Shown: positions 46,493 to 59,279 of the stretch, one piece after another
How the letters are laid out: every line of letters begins with the position of its first letter
Numbering within the stretch: the first letter of the stretch is position 1
Assembly (NCBI RefSeq): GCF_009727055.1
Contig: NC_052350.1
Location: forward strand, 32,544,022-32,608,021
Direction of reading: 5' to 3'
DNA: 64,000 nucleotides
Source: Benincasa hispida
Taxonomy: Eukaryota; Streptophyta; Magnoliopsida; Cucurbitales; Cucurbitaceae
Notes under the pieces: model-generated
Seen by the model: only the letters and a program-made list of their open reading frames with translations
Databases searched by the model: none
What the model was told of the DNA's origin: nothing
Program-made: the position numbers and the translations under genes

Positions 46493-49400
46493 TGAAGGAA
46501 CTCTTATTCAAGAGAACCAGTGAGCGGAAGCAAGATCTTTTCAAGCCCATTGTGAAAGAATAAATGCATTCACAAACATACAAGAACAATTATATATTAT
46601 AGAGAAAATTACAGCATGCTTTCTTACTAAAACAAAAGAAATTGAGAGACATACCTTTGAAGAACTCTTCTTCACGTACTCCCTCAATTTACATTGGTCA
46701 AACGTAAAGAAATGAAGAGAAATCGTCTGGAAAACTCTCGCTCTTGCTGTGCAATTGTCTAGCAAAATCTCGCTCTCGTTGCAATCATGAACTGTCTGAT
46801 CCTCGAATGACAACCTTCGACACTACCACTCGGCAACCTTGGTATTCTCGAAGTGAGAATCTAGGAGGTGTGGACTCTGTGTGAATTTAGTAGAGGGAAG
46901 GAGGATGTATACTATCAAGCTAAATGATCGAGTAAGTGGGAGAAAGGTTTAGTCCATCGTATAGACAGTGGGTACTCGATCGTCTAGTAGTCTCTCGCTC
47001 TTATTAGCAATTATCTAGCAATCTCTCGCTTTATCGTTTAGTCTCTTGAAAAGGCTATCATATAGCCTCTCGTGAGTGATCGATTAGTAATTTGATAATG
47101 AAGCGATCATCCATGAAATGAAAACTCTTTTCATTTTATTCTTCAGTTATTAAAACTGAAAATAACCTCCCACTTTCACGGTTTATGGAGAAAATAAATA
47201 ACCAACTAAAACAATTATCTCATAGTTGTTTTTATTATAAATAAATATAATAACTGACTTATCATATTATATTTATAACCTATAGTTTTAATATCACATC
47301 ATATGTAATATTTAAACCATAGTTCTTTTCTCCTTTATTTAATATAAATCGTATTTATATCAATTCCTCCAATTAATGTATCTAATACATCAAATCAATT
47401 ATATCACATATAATTGAACCAATTTAATTATATCATAGATAATCAAATTCCCTCTTGTTAATTTGAACGCTTCAAACTAATCTAAAAACTGATTCTCAAC
47501 TTGAATCCATTGAGCTACCAAGGGGACCTTATGGATCTGTAGCTTGAAGCTCCAACGGTACGTGAATAACTGACTAAACTCTTTAATCACGATATCCACC
47601 ATCCGTTAACTGCCAGGCACTCTACTAAAAACTGACAGCTGCACTACTCGCACTACAAATATATTTATATGTCCATTGGATATAACCAATCAACAGTATG
47701 ATAACCCTTCACAGATCGCTCGTAAGTACAGCTGGGCTAATTTACCATTTTGCTCTTGTAGTTACATCTAACTCCTTAAGTACCACTGATTCTTCTAATG
47801 AACAATACATTATAGTCCTACTATGAGTGAACACTTCTCAGGCCATGAGAAAGTGTGTGGTGCCACATTGTTCAAGCCCCAGAATCAGCCCTTAAGGGAG
47901 CAATCTATCTACTTACCCCTGTTTTGGGGAGGGAGTGAATTTCTTCTTATGTAGCTGAGTTTCTAGCTCCCAAATCTGACGAATCTTAAAAGTGATAGGT
48001 TTGAGTTGGAAATCTGGCCACTTGCACCCAGGTAAATCAAAGGACATCTCTTATAGGCAGGAGTTCCCAACTCACTCAGGATTAAGGTCATGTTTTATAT
48101 TCATCCTAGTGAAATGAAAGTTTTTGTCATGAACGGCGTTATATAACGAGACTAAATATTTTATGGTTCGGTCTTATACAAACTCCTTTGTATAGGATAT
48201 CCTTGCTCGCATGTCTCCATATGAATGATTAGGATCAGACCATCTGTAGTACTTTCAACACTTATAATATCTACAAAGCGGATCGTATCCATAATGTCAC
48301 CAAGATAAGGTTTCCCTCCTTTATCCATATACTATAGACCATTTAGGTTTAAAAGAAATCAGATATGAGGATTTTCATGAGCAGCGGAATGATCGTTCCA
48401 AATTCAATCGTATTTGAACATACACAATTACAATCAACAAACATAAACTAACTGGTCATGCAACATAGGAAATTACAACATGCTTTCAACAAGATCAAGG
48501 GAAAGAATAAACATACCTTTGAAGACTGATCTTCAATCTCCCTTGATCATGAACGCTCGCTTAATCTTCAAGACTTCAACTCACGAATGCTTGAACTCAG
48601 TGATCTCCAAGATCACGATTCATCAGCAACCACCACACAAACACCGCAAACTCAACGAATGGCCTCCAGAAACCTCAAACTATGTCGAGTTGAGTACGAC
48701 ACCAACACCATGGCTACCTTGGTATTCTTAGTGTGAGAATCTAGAAGTGTAGGCTCTGTGTGGACTTGGTTAAAGGACGAGACCGGAAGAAGAACAATTG
48801 TGTAAACGATTAAACAAGTGGGAGATGACAAGGTCTATGGAACGATGCCCAATCGTTTAGAAGAAGCTTCATGATTGTTTAGCAAAAGCTCCCCGATCGT
48901 TTAGCTATCGGCTAGCGGAGTGAACTATTGTGTAGTGTCACTCCATGATCGTCTAGTCTCTTCAGTTACCGTTTAGTGAATCCTATTCATTTGACAGCCA
49001 CCGTAAGTAATTTCGAGAATGGAAAATTCAAATCATCAACGACTAAATTTAGGAAAACATTTTTCCTTTTATCTCACGGTTACCATGAAAACACCAATAA
49101 CCACCAACTCAATTGGTTTTTAGAAAAAAAGAGATAATTATCCAATAATTAATATTATTATAAATATATATGATAACCAACTTACCATACTATATTTATA
49201 ACCTATAGTTTTAATATGTCATCTCATGAAAATATAAACTATAACTATTTTTCTATTTCATGGTACTTAATGTAAATCTCATTTATATTAATCCTCCACT
49301 TGATGTATCTCATACATCACACTGATGATATCATATATAATCGAATTACCTCTTGTCAATTTGAACATTTCAAATCAACACCAAGAACTGATTCTCAACT

Positions 49401-50640
49401 TGAATCCATTGAGCTACCAAGGGGATCTTATAGACCTGTAGCTCGAAGCTCTAATGGTACGTGAATAACTGATTAAACTTTTTAGTTATGGGATCCACCA
49501 TCCGTTAACTGCCAGACACTCCACTAAAGACTGACAGTTGAACTTATTATGTGTCCATATCAACCAATCAACAGTGCGATAATCCTTCACAGATCGCTCG
49601 TAAGTACAGCTGGGCCAATAACCATTATGCCCTTGTAGTTACATCTAACTCCTTAAATACCACTGATCCCTCTAATGAACATAAGTCATAGTTCTACTAT
49701 AATAAGTCCTCTCTTCCGAAGAGAAGCCGTGACCACTATGTTTAAGACCCAAAATCAGCCCTTAAGGGAGTAATCTATCTACTTATCCCTTATTCGGGGA
49801 AGGAGTGAATTCCATCTTGTGTAACTGAGTTCTCAGCTCCCAAATCAGACAAGTCCCCAAAAAGATAGGCATGCTGAGTTGGCAATCTGGCCGCTCTCAC
49901 CAATATTAATCAAAGGACTGCCCTCAAAGGCAGGAGTTCCCAAAGCACTCACGATTGAAGTCATGTCACCTATGGTCGTTTAGGTGAGATGTAAGTCTCC
50001 AGTATCAACGACGTTATATACAAAGACTAGTCATCTCGTGGTTTGGTCTTATACAAATTCTTTGTATAAGACACCCCCGCTCGCATGTCTCCATATGAAT
50101 GGTCAGGATCTACCATCTGTAGTAGTTCACAACACTTGCAAACCTCTACAAAGCAGGCCGTATCCATAGTGTCACCAGGATCAGGTATCCCACCTTAATC
50201 CTTAGACTACAGACCTATTTACGTTATCACTTAAGGCATGATCCACTTGTATATCTCATATACATGCTTAGGTTTACATACAATAACCATGGAGCTTTGT
50301 TTATTGGATATGAGTAAATGCCAGATAAAATAACTCTTATTTTATTCATAAAAATGTGTATAGATTACAAACTAGGAGACTTCAGGAGAATTAGGACATC
50401 AATCCCAACAAGGTTATCACTTAAGGCATGATCCACTTGTATGTCTCCACATACATGCTTAAGTTACAACGATAACCAGGGATCATAGTTTATTGGTTTG
50501 TGGTTAATGCAATTAAAATATCCTATATTTTATAGACAACGGTGAAGAAAATATCTCATATTATTACATCACAAATGTTTGTTCATACACGTTTTTACAA
50601 ACTACAGGACCATACGAGACTTAGGGTGTCAACCCCAACA
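46493..50640 (-). repeat. LTR of the same family, interrupted by a solo LTR
   Basis: It runs from TGAAGGAACTC (46493) to CAACCCCAACA (50640). It is split at 48349/50411, and the halves join in register (CCATTTAGGTT, then ATCACTTAAGGCATG). Net length is about 2,087 bp. No matching duplication was found at its outer ends. Confidence 0.75.
48350..50410 (-). repeat. solo LTR, 2,061 bp, with AGGTT duplication
   Basis: AGGTT lies at 48345-48349 and 50411-50415, and the flanks rejoin a related LTR in register. It ends AATCCCAACA; the left end reads TAAAAG rather than TG. It has the usual family landmarks. Confidence 0.85.
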
Positions 50641-51405
50641 ATAACTATAGGTTATATGCCATAAAACATATAACCTATGGTTTAGTATTGTATCATGTAC
50701 AATATAACCTAGTTTTACTTCTCTCATCAATGTTATTTAATATAAATCCCATTTATATTAAATTTAATTATATGAATCAAAATCATATAATTAATATTTG
50801 AATCATATTCAAATATTTATTTTCTCTTAAATAAACTTTGTATTATAATGTATCAAATACATTATAGTAATTATATCATATATAATTAAATTAAATTAAT
50901 TAGATCACATATAAGTAATTCCTCAATTAATTCAAACATTTCAAATTAATCCAAAATTGATTATCATTAAATCCCTGTTGAGCTACAGAGGGAATCTCAT
51001 GGACCTATAGCTTGAAGCTCCAATGGTACTTGAATAATTAATTAAACTCTTTTAACTAAATTATTCAACATTCATTAACTGTCGAACACTCCACTAAAGA
51101 CTGACAGTGCACTCTTCGCACTACAGATATATTTCTGCATCCATTAGATATAACCAGTCAACAATGCGATGACCCTCCACAAATTGCCCATAAGTACAAC
51201 TAGGCCAAAATTACTGTTTTGCCCCTATAGTTACATCTAACTCCTTAAAGTACCACTAATCCCTCTAATGAACAATAAGTCATAGTCCAACTATGACCAA
51301 ACCCCTCCCAGTTTAGGAGAGGATGTGGCGCTACATTGTTCAAGCCCTAGAATCAGCTCTTAAGGGAGCAATTGATCTGCTTACCCTGACGTCGGGGAAA
51401 GAGTA

Positions 51406-52977
51406 TCATATACACCATTTTCCTCATTGAGTATTTTACCTGGGCTTATTTAACTTAGGAAAATTTGGTTACTGGTTTTAACTAAGTGATTGTTTAATTT
51501 TTCCAAAAATAACACTTACTTTGGATGGCTAAACAAGTTTGATTAATGTTTATTAAACACTTTAATAAACCTCAATCAACCATCGCATGCTTGTAGCAAA
51601 TCTATCTAATTCATCTTTCCAGTTAAGTTCCCATGTAGGGGTGTTTGTTTCCGTCAACTTAAATACCCCAGCCTAGATAGAATTAACCTTAGACAAAAGG
51701 TCCCTTATAGACACATTTACTACAAATTTAACCTTTTAATTAAGTACCAATTTAATCCTATTAAACTGATTAAATGATTAAACTTAATCTTATTAGAAAA
51801 GTGATCTCAGGTCTATGTAATCATATTTTAAAGCTATTTTCAAAAATGATTTTAACCTAAGGTTTGCATGTAAATCTGAATATTGATTTTAATTTCTAAA
51901 TTCATTCAATTATAACTTTTATAAAATAAATGAAATAAATTAAAACCATTCAATTTCATTCATTGATACACTTAGTAATATTATAACAATTATAAATTAC
52001 CTAAAGTAGTGTCATGTTTCATGCAATTCGTTTTTATTACTAATCATATATAACACTTATATAACAAAGTAATGATTTATTTAATAACATACATCCATAG
52101 ATACATTCAACTATATATTATAATACTTATACTATAAATAATGCATGCAAATATATTCTATAACACTTGTATTATATGATGCATGAGCATGCTATAAAAC
52201 TAAATCATGCAACTATATAATACAACATTTATAATATAAATAATGATACATGAAAAATGCATAACCTATGGTGGGATTTTTACTATATGGCATACATTAT
52301 GACATATATAAAATTAAAATCAAATCATACATCAACTGTATCATTTAAAATAATTATTAGACCATGATTGGACTCCTAAACTATTACTTAAATTAATATA
52401 AGTTATATTAATTTAATTAATAAAAAAATAACTATCTATTATAGCAATAATGATCAACCAGTTCAAAACCAGCAAACCGGGTCTTGAACTGCACGAACTG
52501 GACTGCCCAACACCCGAACTGACCAAGAACCAACCGAACCAGTCGAGCAACAAATCGAATCACGTGCGAAGCAGTTTGTTCTTTCCATTTCGCAGTGTTG
52601 CAATGCTACGGATAGAATGCTAGGGCACAACGTTGCAATGCTACTATATAGTAGCCATTGTATAGTTACAATCTCCGTCGATTCTCCTCTGATTTTGGCC
52701 TCATTTTCTTCAAATTTCTACCGGGACAATCATGAACGACTCAACAAACAACAAATAGAGACTCTATAACGATAATTATGCCCAACACACGGGCCTTTGC
52801 AAATCAAATTTGTAAAAAATAAAAGCTATGAAGACTAGAATCCAATCTCGTAAACATCCAAAATTGTAAATCAAACATTCCATACATTCATCGATCATGA
52901 ACTAATTATAGAATGCAAAAACTCACCAATTTTGTAAAATTAATTCTGAAAATTGGAAAAATTGGGACCAAAACCTA
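51406..52977 (-). other. noncoding interior of the large LTR element
   Basis: AT-rich with no long frame on either strand; the part nearest the primer site (52460-52750) is richer in GC. Stretches such as GAACCAACCGAACCAGTCG suggest old short repeats. No gag or pol motif is visible. Confidence 0.6.
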
Positions 52978-52989
52978 GCTCTGATACCA
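52978..52989 (-). other. primer binding site, initiator tRNA-Met
   Basis: The minus strand reads TGGTATCAGAGC two bases from the end of LTR 52992-57184, a perfect match to the tRNA-Met complement. This fixes that LTR as the 5' LTR. Confidence 0.9.
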
Positions 52990-54564
52990 ATTGAAGGAAA
53001 CAGTGAAGGTCCACTGCAGAAGCGGAAATCGGTCCCAAATTCCAATTTTTACAGAATACAGAATTTTACAGATCAAATAGAAAAATTATGCATTCAACTC
53101 TAAATTTATAGCAGGCCAATAAGAATTAAGAAAAGAGATTTGGAAATTAGAATTAAGAAAAGAGATTTGGAACTTACCCTTGAAGATTTGATCTTCTTCG
53201 TGTATCCTCTTCTCCAAAATGTCACGAATTGCAACGTACTTGAAACCCTAATTGACTACCACCAATCAGAGCCTTTTGTATTTTCTGGGATGAGAATCCA
53301 AGGAGTTGTGTGGGCTTTTAGTATTTTGGAAGAGAGGGAAATTGAGAGAAGGAGAGGGTGAGATCCATAGAACTTTTTCTTTTTTTAGAAAACTTCTGTG
53401 TCGTTTTCTGTAAAACCCAAAAGGAAGAAGAAGATAACATCTCCTCTGCACACTCACCCACACACGCACATAGCAGAGAGAAAAAGGGGAAGGGAGTTAC
53501 AACTCCCTCCCAAAAATAATTTTCAAAAATAAATTAATTAAAAAAAATTTATTTTAATAAAACAAATATATTTATATGATAACCACTTTATTATATAATA
53601 TATATTAAATTTTATGTTATATCAAATATAACATATAACCTATAGTTCAATATTGTATCAACTACAATATAACCTATAGTTTTCATTTTCGCATTAATGC
53701 ATGGTATTCAAATATTTATTTCCTCTCAAATAAACTTTTGATACATTATAATAATTATATCATATATAATTAAATTAAATTATATCACATATAATTAATT
53801 CCCTCAATTAAATTGAACAATTCAAATTAATCCAAAATTGATTCTCATTTAATCTTTGTTGAGCTACAGAGGGGACCTCATGGACTAGTAGCTTGAAGCT
53901 CCAATGGTACTTGAATAATTAATTAAACTCCTTTAATTAAATTATTCAACATCCATTAACTATCAGATACTCCACTAAAGACTGTCAATTGTATTCTTCA
54001 CACTACAGATATATTTTTATGTCCATTGGATATAACCAATCAACAGTGCAATGACCCTTCATAAATTGCTCGTAAGTATGACTAGGCCAAAATTACTGTT
54101 TTGCCTCTATAGTTACATCTAACTCCTTAAGTACCACTGATCCCTCTAATAAACAATAAGTCATAGTCCAACTATGACCAAACCCTTCTCGGGCTAGGAG
54201 AGGGTGTGGTGCCACATTGTTCAAGCCCCAGAATTAACCCTTAAGGGAGAAATTTATTTACTTACCCCGATATCGGAGAAGAAGTTCACATTGTTCAAGC
54301 TCTCATCCATACAAATCAAAGGACCACCTTGTTCAAGCTCCCTAATTAGAAAAATCCCCAAAATAGTAGGCTTATTAAGTTGGCGATCTGGCCACTCTCA
54401 TCCATACAAATCAAAGGACCACTTCATATGCAGGAGTTCACATCTCACTCATGATTCAGGTCATGTCACCTATGGTCATCTTGGTGAAATGTAAATCTCA
54501 ATTATGAACGACGTTATATAATGAGACTAGTCATTTCGTGGTCCGATCTTATAAAAACTCCTTT

Positions 54565-54856
54565 GGGGCCATTTGGAGTCCCAACATGAGATGGTATAAC
54601 CCCACATCCTGTATCATCTCAGTTTTTGGAGGTGCATTATCCTATCTCATCGATTTTAATTGTTTGTGGGCCTATTTTCGGAACGTGTTTCGTATCTCAC
54701 CGTCATTTTCCTTTTGTGTATCCTATATCATCTCAGTGCTTAAACATACTCGATCATACTCGATCGTTCATACTTGATCAAAACTCCTCAGACATCAGAA
54801 CTCTCCAGACATCAGAAATCCCCACATCCTATATCATCTCAGCGCCCCAAACAACC
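54565..54856. mobile_element. MITE-like insertion in the 5' LTR
   Basis: It starts GGGGCCATTTGGAGTCCC and ends GCGCCCCAAACAACC, imperfect inverted copies; an ATCCTATATCATCTCAG phrase occurs three times inside. It is absent from all sister LTRs at this point (CTCCTTTGTATA). The duplication is unclear. Confidence 0.65.
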
Positions 54857-55504
54857 TCAATATACAGAATACCCCCACCCACATGTCTCCACATGAGTGA
54901 TCAGGATTAGATCCTATGTAGCATGTTACGATGATTGTAACATCTACAAAGTGGACCGTATTTGATAACTTATAGAAATACAAGTTATTTATGCTTCCTT
55001 ATTCAGATATTGCGGCCAAAAGAGAAGGAATATGCGTCGATTGTATGAAAATTAGCTCAGAAATACAATAAATATAAATTAACGCAATTACACCCACTAA
55101 CATCATTAAGATGATAGAAGAGGATATTTCTACTCTGTTTTGCAGGAAACCAAGTCACCGCTTGCGATCAAGGCTCAATGAGAAACTGAACAACGCATCT
55201 CTGTCACCTTGCACCCGTCAATCAACAATGAAAAGACAATTAATGCAATGATGGCGCAATGCGACAGTCGATCCCGAGCTGAATTTCAACCGCATGCGGT
55301 AATAAAAACAACACCACATACTAGCAACCGATCGAAAGATGCAAATGAGCAACGCAAAGGCAGAGGGTTTCGACACGTGTATAACTAACCGTTGTGCAGA
55401 TTTGACAGTCTGATTGCATAACAGAAGGAATATTTATTCCTCCATCTTCGGAATTTCCATAACAATAAGTGGGGTCTAAAAGTCAAGAGTCAAAGCTTTT
55501 CACC

Positions 55505-55512
55505 TATAAATA
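55505..55512 (+). promoter_or_regulatory. LTR TATA box
   Basis: TATAAATA in CACCTATAAATACCCCC, mid-LTR, followed by a GAGAGAGAGAG-containing leader, as in plant gypsy LTR promoters. Confidence 0.6.
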
Positions 55513-56844
55513 CCCCCATAGAATACTTGATACGTATATACTTGATACGAGGGCTAATTGATGCTAGATCATTGAGAGAGAGAGGCTGAGCTGAGTACTG
55601 ATCGAAAGAAATCTGAGAAGAGAAAAGACAATGCCGAGAGGTGAGTCTCAGTGCGATTCTACCAGATCCCCGCCGTGAAGCTCTATGCTTAGATCCCTGC
55701 TACCGGTTGAGCAAGCCTGAGAGGGAAACTCATCCTTCCGCACGATCCATCCACCCCAGTAAGTAAATCTCCATCCAAAATGCGCCAAGACGTTGACATT
55801 TATTTGTATTTGTTTCTAACTAGACGTTGACATTTATTTGTATTTGTTTCTAACTCTATTTCATCAATTGTATTTCATTCTCTTATTCTATTCATTCACA
55901 AATCATGTATCAGATGTTAAATAGTGTTATTGAATGTGTCGATCACTTTCATTCCCACTTCTCTGTCTATTTCCGTTCCTCCATTAATGGATTTCTTCAT
56001 GAAGTTTTCTTAATTTCTTGGTAACTAATATGGATTAAACGAGTAACTTAATTTGTGCTAAAGAGATAAATGCGTTTAACTAAGGCAGCTGGACGACATC
56101 TTCACCTGTGAGAGCAGAAGTGAAGATGTCATTCTGATCTGTCGAGAGAAGGTTAGAAGAATGCATTAACTAAAGCAAATAGTACTTCCAGAGATGGAAG
56201 CAACCTTGCGTTCATTACATTCATCCCTGTTTCACCACAGAGATGTGGGAACGCGGCCGATTACCGAGAGGTGTACGCCAAGGGAAAAGCAGAACCATAC
56301 TTATATCTAGAATGCAATTAAGGAACTTGCGATGTTTGTATTAATTATCTTTTCTGTTTCTGCTTCACACATAAGACTTGTCACCGCATAACACGATCTT
56401 TGTATAATCTTCACAGCCAGCCTTGACCTTAGTATCTTATATCATGAAACCTGTATCTTGTATCATTTTAGATTAGATTTACTTTAACGTAATTTATGTT
56501 ATTATCGCATTTTTTGCCGCTTTACTTTACTTTACCGCATGTTTAAATACTTGTACACAACTCCTTTATAAATTGTAAAAAAACCTTTGGTCGCATGTAT
56601 CACAAACATAACGCAATAACCTCAAACAGTCCCTGTGTTCGACCTCGGATCACACCGAGAAACTTGCAGTGAAATTATACTTGGTTTCAACGCAAGGAAA
56701 CTTGTGATAATGCAAAGCATACTATAAGAACATTCATTATTAACGCATATCTTGAAGTAGTATCACATATCATCGCATAAAATCTATGTCATCAAGCTTA
56801 TGGCATGGACTTGCATCATGCTAAAAATATGCGTAACAAGTTTA

Positions 56845-56862
56845 TGGCGCCGTTGTCGGGGA
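56845..56862 (+). other. primer binding site, tRNA-Asp type
   Basis: TGGCGCCGTTGTCGGGGA differs by one base from the complement of the tRNA-Asp 3' end, the primer typical of Athila-type gypsy elements. Confidence 0.85.
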
Positions 56863-58440
56863 ACTGGTAACGGGGACATGGACTTGTAGTTTATAGATTA
56901 AAATTTGCGTTACAGTATTCATAGTATCACCAGGATAAGGTATCTAGCCTTATCCATCTACTACAATCCATTTAGGTTATCACTTAAACATGATCCACCC
57001 GTATGTCTTTACATATATGTGTAAGCTACATATGATAACCTTGGATGTTAGTTTATTGGTTTGTAGGTTTAATACTACCAAATGTCAAATAAAACATCTC
57101 ATATTTTATTAAATAAATAAAATCTTTGTACAATACAGTTACAAACTATAGGACCCTACGAGCTTTAGGGCATTAACCCCAACAAAGTGAACCCTGTGCC
57201 TGAAAGGTAATAAACCCTTCTTAAAGTTTTGCATCGAATATCGAGTCAACATTTTGTCGATATAAGTTGCTTGAGAAAGAGCTAACCTTCTGTTTTTGCG
57301 ATCCCTGATGATTTGGATCCCAAGTACATACTGCACCTCTCCCAAATCTTTTATTTGGAATTAGGCTGCTAGTCATTCCTTAATGTCAGTAAGGTATCCT
57401 ACATCATTCCCAATGAGTAGGACATCGTTCACATAAAATATTAGAAAAGCTACTTTATCCTTGATGATTTTCTTGTGGATACAAGATTCATCAACGTTTT
57501 GATCAAAACCAAAAGATTTGATCGCTGTATAAAATCTAATGTTCTAAGATTTAAATGCCTGTTTCAACCCATAAATGGATCGATTCAGCTTGTAAACTTT
57601 TTGCTCCTGACCTTTGGCTACGAACCCCTCGGGCTGAGATGTAAAGATATTCTCCCCAAGATTTCCATTTAGAAAAGCAGTCTTAACATCCATTTTCCAT
57701 ATCTCATAGTCATAATATGTGGCTATGGATAAAAGAATTCTTATAGACTTAAGCATAACAACAATGGAAAAAATTTTCTCATAGTCAACCCTTTCCCTTT
57801 GGGTATAACCCTTTGCTACAAGTCAAGCTTTGAAGGTTTTTACCTTTCTAGCTACATCTCTCTTTCTTTTGTAGATCCATTTACATTCATGAATTTGATC
57901 CCTTCAGGTAAATCTACAATTTCCCATACTACATTAAAGTACATGGATTCCATTTAAAGGTCCATGGCTTTGACCCATTGGTGTTTGTATATGTCATTCA
58001 TTGCTTGTTTATAGGACAATGGATCCTCAACACCCTTATCTGGTATGACAACCTAAGTTTCAGTTAAACCTAAGTAACGGTCAGGTTGTATCACAACCCT
58101 TCTACTGCGTCGAGGCACTCTCAACGATTAAGAAGGACAAGACTGACTTAAAGTGTTGGCTCTTTCATTAACTCTTGATGAAGGACCAGCTTCATCAATC
58201 ACCCTGGTTGATTCTTCAGTAGCTTCACTTAATACTACTTTACTATGTGGTTTATGATCTTTCATGTGGTCTTCCTCTAAAAATGTAGCATTTGTCGCTA
58301 CAAATACTTTATTTTCTTCTTTACGAATACTGGGAAAAATACAAACAATTGTGTGTTTCATTTCCACATCATCAAATATCTGAACAGTATCTAATCCAAT
58401 CTTTTTATTCAAGTTTGCTTCTATCTGAGAGGAGCAATAT

Positions 58441-58860
58441 TGATGCTGCCGCTGGAGGGGCTCTTGTAGACAAGACGCCCACCGAAGCAAGTCAACTCAT
58501 ATCAATCATGACAGCAAACTCTTAGAATCTTGGGACAAGGACTCTCGATCACACTGTTGCTCAATCCAGTGAAGTAAGTGAGCTAAGATCGTAAGTATCT
58601 AACCTTGTTTCTCTTTTTACTCAGGTAGCTCAGGAAGGGCTTCCTCAAGTCAAAACACTTAGAGCATGTGGAGTAGTCGGACATAGTTTCGAGGCTTGCC
58701 CACAAGCCTAAGTAAATGACATTGTAGGATTTGAGAGGAAATATGACCACAATGGGCAAACTTATAACCAAGGATAGAAAGATCATCCTATTTTCAAATT
58801 GGGATCTCTAGGGCAATACGAGAACCGAAACCAATCGTCATCTTCAACCTCCTCAGGTAT
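58441..58860 (+). pseudogene. gypsy gag C-terminal fragment
   Basis: It starts with DAAAGGALVDKTPTEASQLI, typical of gypsy gag in this group, then a TAG. A knuckle near 58660 reads CGVVGHSFEACP, keeping C-x4-H-x4-C but lacking the first Cys. More stops follow. Confidence 0.75.
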
Positions 58861-59279
58861 GTCTCTAGAGGATGTTGTGGGCCCTTGCTGACTACTCATT
58901 AAAATTTCAATAGGAACTCCATCAATTGCAAAAAGAAAACATCCAACTCCAACAAGAAACCAAATTTCTTCAACAAGGTACCAAATCCTTTCAACTAGAG
59001 ACTAGACAAGACTTCTAAAACTTGGGCACTTAAATCATTCAGCTTGCAACTGTGGCAAGCAAACTTGAGAGTAATCATCTGGTAAGCTCCCCGTCCAACC
59101 GAAACACGCGAACATAAGTGCCATAACTCTTAGAAGTGGGAAGGAAATTCCTTCTACCTCTCAAGAAGCTAGCCCAGTTCAATCACCTCCAAAGAAGGAA
59201 GAAAAGGTAATAAATGAACAAGAAAGCAAGGTAAGTGAACCAAAAGAAACTTCTATTTTTTTTGAGATATGTGATTACT

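Larger units (their letters stand above)
45796..51405 (-). repeat. partial 3' LTR of the large element, interrupted
   Basis: 45796-46371 matches the start of LTR 52992 (TTCTTCGTGTATCCTCTTCT, AAATGTCACGAA, CTGGGATGAGAATC). 50641-51405 continues with CATATAACCTATGGTT through GCTTAAGG-like text. About 0.7 kb of the far end, with the polypurine tract, is missing at 51405. The insertion point near 46371 is approximate. 46372-46492 is short unassigned sequence. Confidence 0.65.
54963..56914 (+). mobile_element. gypsy (Athila-type) LTR plus primer site, GTATT duplication
   Basis: GTATT at 54958-54962 and 56915-56919 flanks a 1,952-bp insert that starts TGATAACTTATAG. The LTR ends GCGTAACA at 56838 and is followed by a tRNA-Asp primer site. 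Only about 50 bp more follow, ending TTTGCGTTACA, like the LTR end. So the interior and nearly all of the second LTR are gone. A 34-bp tandem duplication (GACGTTGACATTTATTTG) lies at 55789-55856. Confidence 0.85.
45796..57184 (-). mobile_element. large LTR element without coding capacity, perfect AAGTG duplication
   Basis: Outer ends are TGAAGGAACTATG (45796) and ACCCCAACA (57184), with AAGTG at 45791-45795 and 57185-57189. The 5' LTR is on the right (52992-57184), the primer site at 52978-52989, then a noncoding interior (about 51406-52977) and a partial 3' LTR (45796-46371 plus 50641-51405). After subtracting later insertions the element is about 4.9 kb. No gag or pol is recognisable, so it depended on proteins made elsewhere (LARD-like). 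Confidence 0.85.
52992..57184 (-). repeat. 5' LTR of the large element, interrupted twice
   Basis: It runs from TGAAGGAAACAGTG to ATTAACCCCAACA. Family landmarks run to 54562, resume at 54857-54962, and resume again at 56920-57184. Removing the MITE-like and gypsy insertions leaves about 1.94 kb, matching sister LTRs (1.84-2.09 kb). Confidence 0.85.
40905..58430 (-). pseudogene. ancient copia pol gene, split in three by nested insertions
   Basis: The pieces on the minus strand, in coding order, are 58430-57190, 45790-45672 and 41516-40905. The first runs from the integrase C-terminal region (NKVFVATNATFLEEDH) through RT (KMDVKTAFLNGNL, SIYGLKQ) to LLPFRHRVH. The second resumes at HLSKEQCPMTPQEVEDMRR and reaches VTKPNM. 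The third resumes at CYIVEIFSRYQSNLGL and ends in RNase H (EAEYVAAYEAAKVAVWL). The breaks are exactly where LTR elements sit: 45796-57184, with duplicated AAGTG, and 41517-45671. The pieces also carry their own stops. Confidence 0.85.

Noticed and set aside
54204..54910. Three plus-strand frames of 79-96 codons
   Set aside because: They cross the LTR/MITE boundaries and have no domain.
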